DNA of 18,224 nt from Phosphoribacter sp964558825 (GTDB lineage Bacteria > Actinomycetota > Actinomycetes > Actinomycetales > Dermatophilaceae). Numbering within the stretch: position 1 is the first letter of the stretch; each line of letters starts with the position of its first letter. The position numbers were made by a program, and so were the translations under genes. The notes under the pieces are model-generated. The model saw only the letters and a list, made by a program, of their open reading frames with translations, made no database searches and was not told the DNA's origin. Positions 6,898-14,388 of this stretch are shown piece by piece. The DNA lies in contig CAZLGB010000054.1 in NCBI GenBank assembly GCA_964558825.1, positions 1 through 18,224 on the forward strand, read 5' to 3'.

Positions 6898-7482
6898 ATG
6901 ACCGCCCTGCTCCTCGCCGCCGACCTCGTCGCCGTCGCCCTGCTCGTCTTCGGGCTTTTCCTCCCGCGGCACGGGCGCCGTGACCTCGTGGCGGCCTATC
7001 TCGGCATCAATATCGGGGTCTTCGCCATTTCGGCCGTGCTCGCCTCGGCGACGACCGTGGGGGTCGGCCTCGGGCTCGGGCTCTTCGGCGTGCTGTCGAT
7101 CATCCGGCTGCGCTCCGACGAGCTGACCCAGACCGAGATCGCCTACTACTTCGGGTCGCTCACCCTCGGGCTGCTGGCCGGCCTGGCCATGGCCGACCCG
7201 GTGCTCATCGGGGTCTTCATGGCGCTCGTGCTCGTCGCCCTCTTCGTCGGTGACCACCCGCGTGTCGGCGGTCGCAGCGTCCGCCAGGCGCTGGTGCTGG
7301 ACCGGGCGCACACCGACCGCGCCGCCCTCCGGGCCCATATCGAGCGGGTGCTCGGCAGCGAGGTCCACGACATCACCGTCATCAAGACCGACCTGGTCAA
7401 CGACACGACGTTGGTGAGTGTCCGGCATACGCCTCAGGCCATCGCGATGTCCCCGGTCGCCACTCGCGAGGTGGCCCCGTGA
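6898..7482 (+). CDS. DUF4956 integral membrane protein
   Basis: The product is a 194-residue membrane protein of the DUF4956 family. Hydrophobic segments lie at about residues 3-22, 33-50, 52-69, 81-97 and 100-118, followed by a soluble C-terminal domain (about 120-194). The family core is the glycine-rich GLGLGLFGVLSIIRLRSDELTQTEIAY stretch (about 57-83). The family has no proven function but is repeatedly found beside VTC-domain proteins, as here. I chose ATG 6898 because GGAGAG precedes it by 6 nt; ATG 6853 would add 15 hydrophilic residues. Its TGA overlaps the GTG of the VTC gene (7479-7482), indicating translational coupling. By analogy with yeast VTC, where the catalytic domain is tethered to membrane subunits, it may be the membrane partner or channel; that role is inference. 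Confidence 0.87.
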   Translation: MTALLLAADLVAVALLVFGLFLPRHGRRDLVAAYLGINIGVFAISAVLASATTVGVGLGLGLFGVLSIIRLRSDELTQTEIAYYFGSLTLGLLAGLAMADPVLIGVFMALVLVALFVGDHPRVGGRSVRQALVLDRAHTDRAALRAHIERVLGSEVHDITVIKTDLVNDTTLVSVRHTPQAIAMSPVATREVAP

Positions 7483-8339
7483 GCCCGGCCTCGCTGCAGC
7501 CGATCGCCGACCGGATCGCCGTGACCACCCCCGCCGTGCGCCTCGAGGACCTCGCCCCCGTCAGTCTCGACGAGTTGATCGCCCATGCGCCGCGGCAGAC
7601 GCGCGTGGACCGCAAGTACCTCGTGCCCCGCAGCCTGCTGCCGCGACTGTATGCCGGGCTGCCCGGGGACACGCGCGTCCTCGACATCGACGCCCTCCGC
7701 CAATTTGCTTACCACTCAACCTACTTCGACACGGCCGAGCTGGCGTGCTATCACCTCGCCGGGCAGCGTCGCCGTCGTCGGGCCAAGGTGCGCGTGCGCA
7801 GCTATCTCGACACCGGGTCGAGCTGGGTCGAAGTCAAGACGCGGGGGCCGAGGGGCACGACGATCAAGCATCGGGTGACGCATGAGGTGGCCCGGGAGGA
7901 TCAGCTCGGCGCGGCCGGGGCCGTCTTCGTCGCCGACCGGCTCGACGAGGCGCTCGTCGCCGGGGTGCCCGTCGCGGACCTCGTCCCGGTGCTGACGACC
8001 GGCTATACCCGCTCGACGCTGCTGCTCGGCGCCGACCGGGTCACCGTCGACACCGACCTGCGCTGGGCACTGCCCGCATCGGCGGGGCGCGGACTGCACC
8101 TGCCTGAGCTGGCCATCGTCGAGACCAAGTCCGGTGCCGCGCCGACGGCCGTCGACCACGCGCTCTGGCGGCTGGGCCACCGGCCGCTGCGGATGAGCAA
8201 GTTCGGTGCGGGGCTGGCGGCCCTGCAGCCCGGCCTGCACCCGCTCAAGTGGCGGCGCGCCGTCACGGCATACCTCACCCCGTCAACCCACCGCTCACCC
8301 GGCGATCCCGCCACCCCCTCCGAAGGAGCACACCGATGA
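7479..8339 (+). CDS. VTC-domain polyphosphate polymerase-like protein
   Basis: The product is a 286-residue soluble protein with a VTC domain, a tunnel-shaped triphosphate-tunnel fold that in yeast Vtc4 polymerises polyphosphate from ATP. All the expected charged positions are visible: RVDRKYLV (Lys46), KVRVRSY (Lys103, Arg105, Arg107), WVEVKTRG (Glu118, Lys120), TDLRW (Arg195), IVETKSG (Glu215, Lys217) and RMSKFGAGLA (Lys241). The eukaryotic SPX regulatory domain is absent, as in other bacterial members. The gene overlaps both neighbours (GTGA upstream, ATGA downstream), so stoichiometric synthesis with the DUF4956 protein and the lipoprotein is likely. Polymerase activity is a family-based inference; a role in charging another polymer or anchoring a surface protein is possible. 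Confidence 0.88.
   Translation: MSPASLQPIADRIAVTTPAVRLEDLAPVSLDELIAHAPRQTRVDRKYLVPRSLLPRLYAGLPGDTRVLDIDALRQFAYHSTYFDTAELACYHLAGQRRRRRAKVRVRSYLDTGSSWVEVKTRGPRGTTIKHRVTHEVAREDQLGAAGAVFVADRLDEALVAGVPVADLVPVLTTGYTRSTLLLGADRVTVDTDLRWALPASAGRGLHLPELAIVETKSGAAPTAVDHALWRLGHRPLRMSKFGAGLAALQPGLHPLKWRRAVTAYLTPSTHRSPGDPATPSEGAHR
8323..8328 (+). promoter_or_regulatory. Strong ribosome-binding site (AAGGAG) for the beta-helix lipoprotein
   Basis: AAGGAG ends 7 nt before ATG 8336 and fixes the start of the lipoprotein gene, which would otherwise be ambiguous because its frame is open upstream. It lies within the end of the VTC coding sequence. Confidence 0.7.
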
Positions 8340-9904
8340 AAGCCCGACGCATCGCCACCGCGGTCGTCACCGCGTGCAGCGCCCTGGCGCTCGCGGCGTG
8401 TGGCGCGACCTCGAGCACCTCGACCAGCGCGGCCGGCGCCGCGGGAAACGCGGGCACCGGCACGGTCGCCGTCGCCAGTGGAGCACAGAGCTCCGACATG
8501 GCCGCGCGCCTGGCCGACGACACGACGAGCCACGCCAAGTCCGACGACGTGAGCTATGACGCCGCGAGCGTCGTGACGATCGCCCTCAAGGACGGCGCGA
8601 GCACCGCCTCGGGGGCCGGCGTCACCATCTCGGGCGACACGGTGACCATCACCACCAAGGGCACCTATGTGCTCTCCGGCACCCTCACCAACGGCCAGGT
8701 CGTCGTCGACAGCTCGGTCGAGGGCAAGGTCAGGCTCGTGCTGTCCGGCGCCACGGTGACCAACGCCAGCGGGGCCGCGATCGACGTCAAGGCCGCCGAC
8801 GAGGTCGTCGTCGTCCTCGCCGCCGGCACCACCAACACCCTGACCGACGGCAGCGGCTATGACACGAGCGGCACCGATGCCCCCGACGCTGCGCTCTTCT
8901 CGATGGCCGATCTCACCATCGGGGGCACCGGCACCCTCGTCGTGCACGGCCGCACCGCCGACGGGATCGCCACCAAGGACGGGCTGGCCATCCTCGCCGG
9001 CACGATCACCGTCGACGCCGTCGACGACGGCATCCGGGGCAAGGACTACGTCGACGTCGAAGGCGGCACCATCACCGTGACGTCCGGACAGGACGGACTG
9101 AAGTCGACGAACGAGACCGACGACACCGTCGGGTGGATCTCCGTCAAAGCCGGGTCCGTCACGGTGACGGCCGGCGACGACGGGATGCACGCCGAGGGCG
9201 ACCTGGCGATCAGCGGTGGCACCGTCACCGTCACCAAGTCCACCGAGGGCATCGAGGGCGCCAATATCGCCGTCAGCGGCGGCTCGGTCATCGTGACGGC
9301 GTCCGACGACGGCGTCAACGTCTCCAACGGGTCGGGGTCCACCCAGGGCAACCAAGGCGGAGGGATGCAGGACGACGGCTCGCTGCTGGCGATCTCCGGC
9401 GGCACCATCGTCGTCAACTCCGGCGGTGACGGGCTCGACAGCAACGGCAGCATCGAGATGAGCGGCGGCCTCGCCGTCGTCTCGGGGCCGACCACCAATG
9501 GCAACGGCGCCTTGGACAGCAATGGCGGGATCAACGTCAGCGGCGGCAGCATCCTCGCGGCTGGCAGCGCCGGCATGGCCGAATCCCCCGAGGCCGCATC
9601 GAGCCAGGGCTGGGTGGCGGTCAAGCTCAGCCAGCAGGTGGCCGCGGGGCAGGTCATCTCGGTCGTCTCCGGAGACACGGTGATCGCGTCCTATCGCACC
9701 GGGAAGACGACCGGGTCGATCATCCTCACCACGGCTGGCATCACCAAGGGCAGCAGCTATGACATCTACGTCGGCGGCAGCCTCTCCGGCGACCAGGTCG
9801 GTGGCTATTCGCCCGGGGGCTCGATCTCCGGTGCCACCAAGGTCTCCACGGCCACGGCCGGCCAGGCGATCTTCGCCGGGATGGGGGGTGGCATGCATCC
9901 GTGA
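8336..9904 (+). CDS. Secreted beta-helix lipoprotein, Cthe_2159-like carbohydrate-binding family
   Basis: The product is a 522-residue predicted lipoprotein. The signal peptide (KARR, then a hydrophobic stretch) ends in the lipobox LAAC with the lipidated cysteine at 22, followed by a Ser/Thr/Ala/Gly-rich linker. The body consists of repeated strands with recurrent DGI/DGL/DGM/DGV turns and SGGT/SGGS caps (for example VDDGIRGKDYVDVEGGTITV, GDDGMHAEGDLAISGGTVTV), which predicts a right-handed parallel beta-helix. This is the pattern of the Cthe_2159 carbohydrate-binding domain family, whose founding member binds acidic polysaccharide and calcium; many Asp/Asn turn residues here would suit calcium. 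A smaller C-terminal strand domain (about 420-522) ends in a Gly-rich tail. The ATG overlaps the VTC stop and follows AAGGAG. Ligand and catalytic activity are unknown. No iterated octamer occurs inside the gene. Confidence 0.87.
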   Translation: MKARRIATAVVTACSALALAACGATSSTSTSAAGAAGNAGTGTVAVASGAQSSDMAARLADDTTSHAKSDDVSYDAASVVTIALKDGASTASGAGVTISGDTVTITTKGTYVLSGTLTNGQVVVDSSVEGKVRLVLSGATVTNASGAAIDVKAADEVVVVLAAGTTNTLTDGSGYDTSGTDAPDAALFSMADLTIGGTGTLVVHGRTADGIATKDGLAILAGTITVDAVDDGIRGKDYVDVEGGTITVTSGQDGLKSTNETDDTVGWISVKAGSVTVTAGDDGMHAEGDLAISGGTVTVTKSTEGIEGANIAVSGGSVIVTASDDGVNVSNGSGSTQGNQGGGMQDDGSLLAISGGTIVVNSGGDGLDSNGSIEMSGGLAVVSGPTTNGNGALDSNGGINVSGGSILAAGSAGMAESPEAASSQGWVAVKLSQQVAAGQVISVVSGDTVIASYRTGKTTGSIILTTAGITKGSSYDIYVGGSLSGDQVGGYSPGGSISGATKVSTATAGQAIFAGMGGGMHP

Positions 9905-9930
9905 CCTGACTCACCGATCGACGCCACAGA

Positions 9931-9969
9931 GGGTATGCCGTCCGCTCACCTCGAGCGGGCGGCATACCC
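9931..9969 (+). terminator. 17-bp hairpin terminator built from an inverted octamer pair
   Basis: GGGTATGCCGTCCGCTC (9931-9947) pairs with GAGCGGGCGGCATACCC (9953-9969) over 17 positions with a single T-G wobble and the 5-nt loop ACCTC. It begins 26 nt after the lipoprotein stop. No T-tract follows, as usual in high-G+C actinobacteria. Each arm contains one copy of the iterated octamer (9933-9940 and 9960-9967). Confidence 0.8.
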
Positions 9970-10093
9970 GTGTCGTGTGTCCGGCGTCACGAGAACGCTT
10001 GCGGGGGAGCAGGTTTCGGCCGGGCGCAGAAGCGACAGCGCAGTCAGGAGCGTCTCATGGCAGGCTCACAAGCAGCGCCGGTGGACTGCTCCC

Positions 10094-11038
10094 ATGACCA
10101 CCAAACCCAGCACCCGCCGAGTCCCTCGGCGAGCCGTCATCGGCGGCTCCGTTGCCCTGCTGCTCGGCCTCGGCTCGGCGAGCGCATGGGCCTTGGACAC
10201 CTTCGTCATCGACCACGTCGAGGTGGCCAACACGTCGACGATCACCTCGACCGCCGTCAAGTCGGCGACCGCCAGCACGACCGGCACGAGCACGGCGACG
10301 ACCTATCACAGCGCCACCGCCGACATCACCATCACCAAGCACGTCGTCGGCAGCGGGAGTGACACGGTCACCTACTACGTCGCGGACGTGCAGCTCAGCG
10401 ATGCGACCATCCTGCGCTCGGCGTTCGCCGACGACGAGTTCGGCCGCAACATCATCGCCAACACCTCCGAGATCGCCCAGCAGGCGGGCGCCGTGCTCGC
10501 GATCAACGGCGACTACTACGGCTTCCGTGACACGGGCATCGTCATCCGCAATGGCGTTATCTATCGCGACTCGGGCGCGCGCCAGGGGCTGGCCTTCTAC
10601 ACCGACGGCACGATGCGCCTCTATGACGAGACGACGACCACGGCCCAGCAACTGCTCGATGCGGGCGTGTGGAACACCCTCTCCTTCGGCCCCGGCCTGG
10701 TCGCCGACGGGCAGATCGTGTCCGGCATCGATACCGTCGAGGTCGACACCAATGTCGGCAATCACTCCATCCAGGGTGAGCAACCGCGCACGGGCATCGG
10801 GATGATCGGCGCCAACCACTTCGTCCTCGTGGCCGTCGACGGACGCAGCAGCGGCTATTCGCGCGGCGTGACGATGACCGAGTTCGCCAGGATCTTCGCC
10901 GACCTCGGTGCCACCGTCGCCTACAACCTCGACGGCGGCGGCTCGACGACGATGGTCTTCAACGGCACTCTCGTCAACAACCCGCTCGGCAAGGGCCAGG
11001 AGCGCGGCACGTCCGACATCATCTACGTGGCCGGCTGA
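10094..11038 (+). CDS. Exported phosphodiester glycosidase family (NAGPA domain) protein
   Basis: The product is a 314-residue protein with an N-terminal Arg-rich stretch and a hydrophobic segment (about 13-33: AVIGGSVALLLGLGSASAWAL) that is either a signal peptide or a membrane anchor. A Thr/Ser-rich spacer follows, then a NAGPA domain (phosphodiester glycosidase, related to the uncovering enzyme and to bacterial YoeB/exopolysaccharide proteins). Recognisable blocks are AINGDYYGFRDTGIVIRNG, GLAFYTDGTM, LSFGPGLVADG, PRTGIGMIG, VLVAVDGRSSGYSRGVTM and the terminal YNLDGGGSTTMVFNG. It probably hydrolyses a sugar-phosphodiester link in an envelope polymer, but the substrate is unknown. ATG 10094 has only a weak GGTGGA site; a better site (AGGAG at 10047) serves an out-of-frame ATG at 10057. 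The 189-nt region upstream holds the terminator at 9931 and presumably this gene's promoter, which I could not pinpoint. Confidence 0.87.
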   Translation: MTTKPSTRRVPRRAVIGGSVALLLGLGSASAWALDTFVIDHVEVANTSTITSTAVKSATASTTGTSTATTYHSATADITITKHVVGSGSDTVTYYVADVQLSDATILRSAFADDEFGRNIIANTSEIAQQAGAVLAINGDYYGFRDTGIVIRNGVIYRDSGARQGLAFYTDGTMRLYDETTTTAQQLLDAGVWNTLSFGPGLVADGQIVSGIDTVEVDTNVGNHSIQGEQPRTGIGMIGANHFVLVAVDGRSSGYSRGVTMTEFARIFADLGATVAYNLDGGGSTTMVFNGTLVNNPLGKGQERGTSDIIYVAG

Positions 11039-11048
11039 GGTGGCCGCG

Positions 11049-12146
11049 ATGATCGTCCTCATCCCCTCCTACGAGCCCGATGCCCGGCTCGTCGAGATCG
11101 TCACCCGGCTGCGCGGGATCGCCGATTGGCAGGTCGTCGTCGTCGACGACGGCAGCGGACCGGCATACGCGACGTGGTTCGACGCGGTCCGCGCGCTGGG
11201 CGCCGAGGTGCTCTCGCACTCGGTCAACCTCGGCAAGGGCCGCGCTCTCAAGACCGGCTTCGCGCACGTGCTGGCCCACCACCCGGGGGCCGACGTCGTC
11301 TGCGCCGACAGCGACGGCCAGCATGCCCCCGAGGACATCCGGCGGGTCGCCGCCGCGGTGGCCGAGGGACCCGACCTCGTGCTGGGGGTCCGCCGCTTCA
11401 GCGGGCGGGTTCCGTTGCGCAGCAAGGTCGGCAACGAGTTGACCCGGCGACTGTTCGCGATGACCACGGGGGTGCCGATCATCGACACCCAGACCGGTCT
11501 GCGCGGCTATCCGCATCGCGTTCTGCCGTGGCTGGCTGCGCTGCCTGGGGAGCGCTTCGAATACGAGCTGCGGATGTTGCTCGCCGCCGCGCGGGAGCAT
11601 CGCGCGATCGCCCAGGTCGAGATCGCGACGATCTATCTCGACGACAACAGCTCCTCGCACTTCCGTCCGCTGCACGACTCGCTGAGGATCTATGGACAGC
11701 TGCTGGCCTTCCTCGGGTCCTCGTTGCTCGGCTTCGCCATTGATGCCCTCGTGCTCGCGCTGCTGCTGTGGATGACCGGCAATCTCGCGTTCTCCGTCAT
11801 CGGCGCGCGACTGGTGAGCGCCACCGTCAACTACACGATCAATCGGCGTTTGGTCTTCGCGGCCGGAGGCCTTGCGCGGGTGCGAGATTCGCTGCCACGG
11901 TATGCCGCCCTCGCCGCGGCGCTGCTCGCGGCCAACCTCGTGCTGATGCAGTCGCTGACCGCGCTCACCGGCTCGGTCGTCGTGGCCAAGATCGTCACCG
12001 AGGTGTCCCTCTTCGCCCTGTCGTATGCCGTGCAGCGCACCCTCGTCTTCGTGCGCCGCGGCTCGCGCGAGCCCGCCGACGCAGCCTCCGGGGAGCCGGG
12101 GGCAGGACGAGGTCAGCCGGCGGTCGTCCGCAGCATCACCCGATAG
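11049..12146 (+). CDS. Fusion glycosyltransferase: GT2 catalytic domain plus GtrA membrane domain
   Basis: The product is a 365-residue two-domain protein. Residues 1-210 are a GT2 (GT-A fold) glycosyltransferase: IVLIPSYEPD start, VVDDGSG (Asp33, Asp34), SVNLGKGRALKTGF, the DXD-like CADSDGQH (Asp87, Asp89), DTQTGLRGY and FEYELRMLLAA. Residues 215-335 form about four membrane segments with the GtrA signature NYTINRRLVF (261-270) and a closing YAVQRTLVFVRR. GtrA proteins are thought to help move polyprenyl-linked sugars across the membrane, so the fusion could make and flip a polyprenyl-phospho-hexose. ATG 11049 has GAGG 9 nt upstream overlapping the previous stop; GTG 11040 is possible. It lies 10 nt after the NAGPA gene, suggesting a two-gene envelope-glycan unit. 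Its last 34 nt overlap the convergent amylase gene. Confidence 0.9.
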   Translation: MIVLIPSYEPDARLVEIVTRLRGIADWQVVVVDDGSGPAYATWFDAVRALGAEVLSHSVNLGKGRALKTGFAHVLAHHPGADVVCADSDGQHAPEDIRRVAAAVAEGPDLVLGVRRFSGRVPLRSKVGNELTRRLFAMTTGVPIIDTQTGLRGYPHRVLPWLAALPGERFEYELRMLLAAAREHRAIAQVEIATIYLDDNSSSHFRPLHDSLRIYGQLLAFLGSSLLGFAIDALVLALLLWMTGNLAFSVIGARLVSATVNYTINRRLVFAAGGLARVRDSLPRYAALAAALLAANLVLMQSLTALTGSVVVAKIVTEVSLFALSYAVQRTLVFVRRGSREPADAASGEPGAGRGQPAVVRSITR

Positions 12147-13459
12147 CCCCAGGCGGGCAGCTCGAGTTGGGCGCCGGCACCGGAGACCTCCAGCGGGTCG
12201 CCCGTGACGGCGAGCTCCGCAGCCGGCCCGAGGGGGGCGTCCCGCCAGCCCCCCAGGTGCGGGCCGGTGCCGAGGGTGACGGTGCGCGCCACGCCGGAGA
12301 GGTTGAAGGCGGCGAAGACCGCGTCGGCTCCGTGGCCACGGACGAAGCACAGCACAGCCTGCTCGGCATCATGGGGGACGCGGACCATCCGCTCGCCCCA
12401 GGCGCCGTTCCACAGCGGCTGGCAGGCCTTCTTGAGCGCGAAGAGCGCCCGATAGAGCTCCCCTTGAGGGTCCGCGCGCCAGACGATCTCGTCCTTGTCG
12501 AAGAACGCGAGCCGCGCATCGTTGCCGGCCTCCTGCCCGCTGTAGACGAGCGGCATCCCCTCGCCGACCACCGACAGGACGATGGCCGCCTCGCGCATCA
12601 GACCGAATTGCTCGTATTCCGTGCCCTCCCAAGCGTTTTTGTCGTGGTTGGAGACGAACATCATCCGGATGGCATCGCGCGGCCAAGCAGATTCGTTCCA
12701 GGAGTAGAAGACTCGCAAGGCGTCGACATCAGACCGACCGCTGGCGATGTGATGCATCGCCTCGTTCCACGACCACCCGTAGGTCATGTCGAAGGCCCCG
12801 ACGTGCAGGTCGCGGTCCTCCCACTCGGCGAGCAGGAAGACCGGCTTGATCGTCTCCAGCTCCGCCCGCGCCCGCACCCAGAAGTCGACGGGGACGAATC
12901 CGGCCACGTCACAACGGAATCCATCGACATCGGCCTCGCGGACCCAATAGCACATCGCCTCGGTCATATAGCGGCGCAGCCCCTCGTGCGCGTAGTCGAG
13001 GTCGATGATGTCGTCCCAGTCCCACCACGGCGTCGGCCGGAAGTCGCCCTTCCAGTCGCGGGCATACCACTGCGGGTGCTCGGTGACGAGCACGTTGTCC
13101 CACGCCGTGTGATTGGCCACCCAGTCGAGGATGACCCGCAGGCCAAGCTCGTGCGCACGCGCGACGAAGGCGCGCAGGTCGTCGAGCGTCCCGAACTCCG
13201 GGTTGACCGCCAGGTAGTCGCGCACGGCATACGGGCTGCCCAAGGCGCCCTTGCGGCCCTGCTCGCCGATGGGGTTGACCGGCATGAGCCAAACGATGTC
13301 GATCCCCAGCTCGCGCAGGCGCGGCAGATGGGCCTGCGCCGCTCGAAAGGTGCCCTCGGGTGTGAATTGGCGCTGGTTGAGCTGATAGATCGTCGCGGCC
13401 TTGGCCCAGTCCGGGTGCACGACGCGCGAGGCAGGCTCGGGAGCGAAGGAAGCGGTCAC
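12113..13459 (-). CDS. GH13 alpha-amylase family enzyme, cytoplasmic
   Basis: The product is a 448-residue GH13 glycoside hydrolase without a signal peptide. The four conserved regions are in order: DWVANH (112-117), GFRCDVAGF with nucleophile Asp184, LLAEWED with acid/base Glu212, and VSNHDKNAW with Asp273. PVNPIGEQGRKGALGSPYAVRDYLAVNPEFG is the usual region before the first motif, and a C-terminal beta domain (about 370-448) follows. Cytoplasmic location suggests action on maltodextrin, glycogen or trehalose-type oligosaccharides; the exact specificity cannot be read from sequence. I chose GTG 13459 because conservation starts just after it and TAGCCT lies 8 nt upstream; ATG 13531 would collide with the start of the divergent RDD gene. 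The 3' end overlaps the GT2-GtrA gene tail to tail. Confidence 0.88.
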   Translation of the reverse strand: MTASFAPEPASRVVHPDWAKAATIYQLNQRQFTPEGTFRAAQAHLPRLRELGIDIVWLMPVNPIGEQGRKGALGSPYAVRDYLAVNPEFGTLDDLRAFVARAHELGLRVILDWVANHTAWDNVLVTEHPQWYARDWKGDFRPTPWWDWDDIIDLDYAHEGLRRYMTEAMCYWVREADVDGFRCDVAGFVPVDFWVRARAELETIKPVFLLAEWEDRDLHVGAFDMTYGWSWNEAMHHIASGRSDVDALRVFYSWNESAWPRDAIRMMFVSNHDKNAWEGTEYEQFGLMREAAIVLSVVGEGMPLVYSGQEAGNDARLAFFDKDEIVWRADPQGELYRALFALKKACQPLWNGAWGERMVRVPHDAEQAVLCFVRGHGADAVFAAFNLSGVARTVTLGTGPHLGGWRDAPLGPAAELAVTGDPLEVSGAGAQLELPAWGYRVMLRTTAG

Positions 13460-13467
13460 GGCGCACC

Positions 13468-13473
13468 AGGCTA
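13468..13473 (-). promoter_or_regulatory. Candidate -10 element (TAGCCT) for the GH13 gene
   Basis: TAGCCT on the minus strand fits TANNNT and is 8 nt from GTG 13459, a spacing compatible with a leaderless or near-leaderless transcript. It overlaps a one-mismatch copy of the iterated octamer (CTATGCCG on the plus strand, 13471-13478). The divergent RDD gene starts 57 nt away. Confidence 0.35.
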
Positions 13474-13529
13474 TGCCGTCAGTCGCTGGCCGCGAATGCC
13501 TGGCCCCGCGCGCATGCGAGAGTAGGTCC

Positions 13530-14387
13530 ATGACGCAACCCTCGGGGTGGTACGACGACCCGCAGGACTCGTCCCGGCTGCGCTATTGGGACGGCATCCT
13601 CTGGAGCGACCACACGGTGCCCAAGCAGTCGCCGACCGCCGCTGCGTCGACGATCGGTCGCGCGGTCGACCCTTACGCGCCGACGCCCTCCGACGCCCCC
13701 GGCGGGCGCCCGGCCGGGCCGCCGGTCAGCCCGTATGCCGGCCCGCCCGGGCAGTCGCCCTACAGCGCGCCGCCCGGCTATGGCTATGGGGCTGCCCCGA
13801 CGATGCCCTGGCGACCGGCGGGGCCGCGCACCGCCGAGGGCACCCCACTGGCCGAGTGGTGGCAGCGGCTGCTGGCCTCGCTCATCGACGGGTTGATCCA
13901 GAGCCTGCTGACCTTCGCCCTGGCCTTTCCCTGGTTGCGCGACTTCTTCACCTGGTACATCGGCTATGTCGACGACCTGGCCAGCACGACGACCACCACC
14001 GCCCCCGACTTCAACTCGCTGATGGAGGACATGAGCGCGCAGATGCTGCGCTTCATCATCCCCCTGACGTTGATCTCGCTGGCGGTCATGGTCCTTTACA
14101 ACGTTGTCTTCCTCGTCCGCTGGGGTGCCACCCCCGGCAAGATGATCCTCGGGATCCGGGTCCGGCGTGTCGGTCGTCCCGGGCCGCTGCGCCTCGTCGA
14201 GGCGCTGCGCCGGGTGGCCCTGCCGGCCGGGCTCAGCCTGCTCGGGGCCGTGCCCCTCGTCAGCTATCTCGCCAGCCCGGTCCAATTGCTCGACTATCTG
14301 TGGCTGCTCTGGGACCCCAGGCGTCAGTGCCTGCATGACAAGGTGGCCGACACGGTGGTCGAGCAGCGTCCGAAATTCGGTCGGTGA
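13530..14387 (+). CDS. DUF2510 and RDD-domain membrane protein
   Basis: The product is a 285-residue membrane protein of a common actinobacterial architecture. The N-terminal DUF2510 motif is SGWYDDPQDSSRLRYWDGILW (5-25). A Pro/Gly/Tyr-rich low-complexity linker follows (about 45-100). The RDD domain comprises LLASLIDGLIQSLL (115-127), a second and third hydrophobic segment (about 128-145 and 174-196), GATPGKMILGIRVRR (199-213) and WDPRRQCLHDKVADTVV (261-277). RDD proteins are of mostly unknown function; some are proposed ion antiporters. GAGAGT lies 6 nt before the ATG, the same spacing as the GAGACT before the gene at 89, so a leaderless start is possible. A four-unit tandem repeat follows its stop codon. 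Confidence 0.9.
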   Translation: MTQPSGWYDDPQDSSRLRYWDGILWSDHTVPKQSPTAAASTIGRAVDPYAPTPSDAPGGRPAGPPVSPYAGPPGQSPYSAPPGYGYGAAPTMPWRPAGPRTAEGTPLAEWWQRLLASLIDGLIQSLLTFALAFPWLRDFFTWYIGYVDDLASTTTTTAPDFNSLMEDMSAQMLRFIIPLTLISLAVMVLYNVVFLVRWGATPGKMILGIRVRRVGRPGPLRLVEALRRVALPAGLSLLGAVPLVSYLASPVQLLDYLWLLWDPRRQCLHDKVADTVVEQRPKFGR

Positions 14388-14388
14388 T

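Noticed and set aside
5337..6983. Long plus-strand open frame opposite the tryptophanase gene
   Set aside because: The minus-strand product aligns with tryptophanase throughout; the plus-strand frame is a shadow with Arg/Gly/Asp-rich composition.
8003..9898. Long minus-strand open frame (631 codons) opposite the beta-helix lipoprotein
   Set aside because: The opposite strand encodes a convincing lipoprotein with signal peptide and ribosome site. The antisense product is Gly/Asp/His/Arg-rich with no recognisable domain, a composition artefact.
10057..10362. Open frame with a good AGGAG site upstream of the NAGPA gene
   Set aside because: It is in a different frame from the NAGPA gene; its translation is His/Arg/Gln-rich and unlike any family, as expected for an off-frame reading of high-G+C coding DNA. 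It may only mislead start prediction.
11768..13525. Long plus-strand open frame opposite the GH13 gene
   Set aside because: The GH13 gene has all four catalytic regions in order; the opposing frame shows no family signature.
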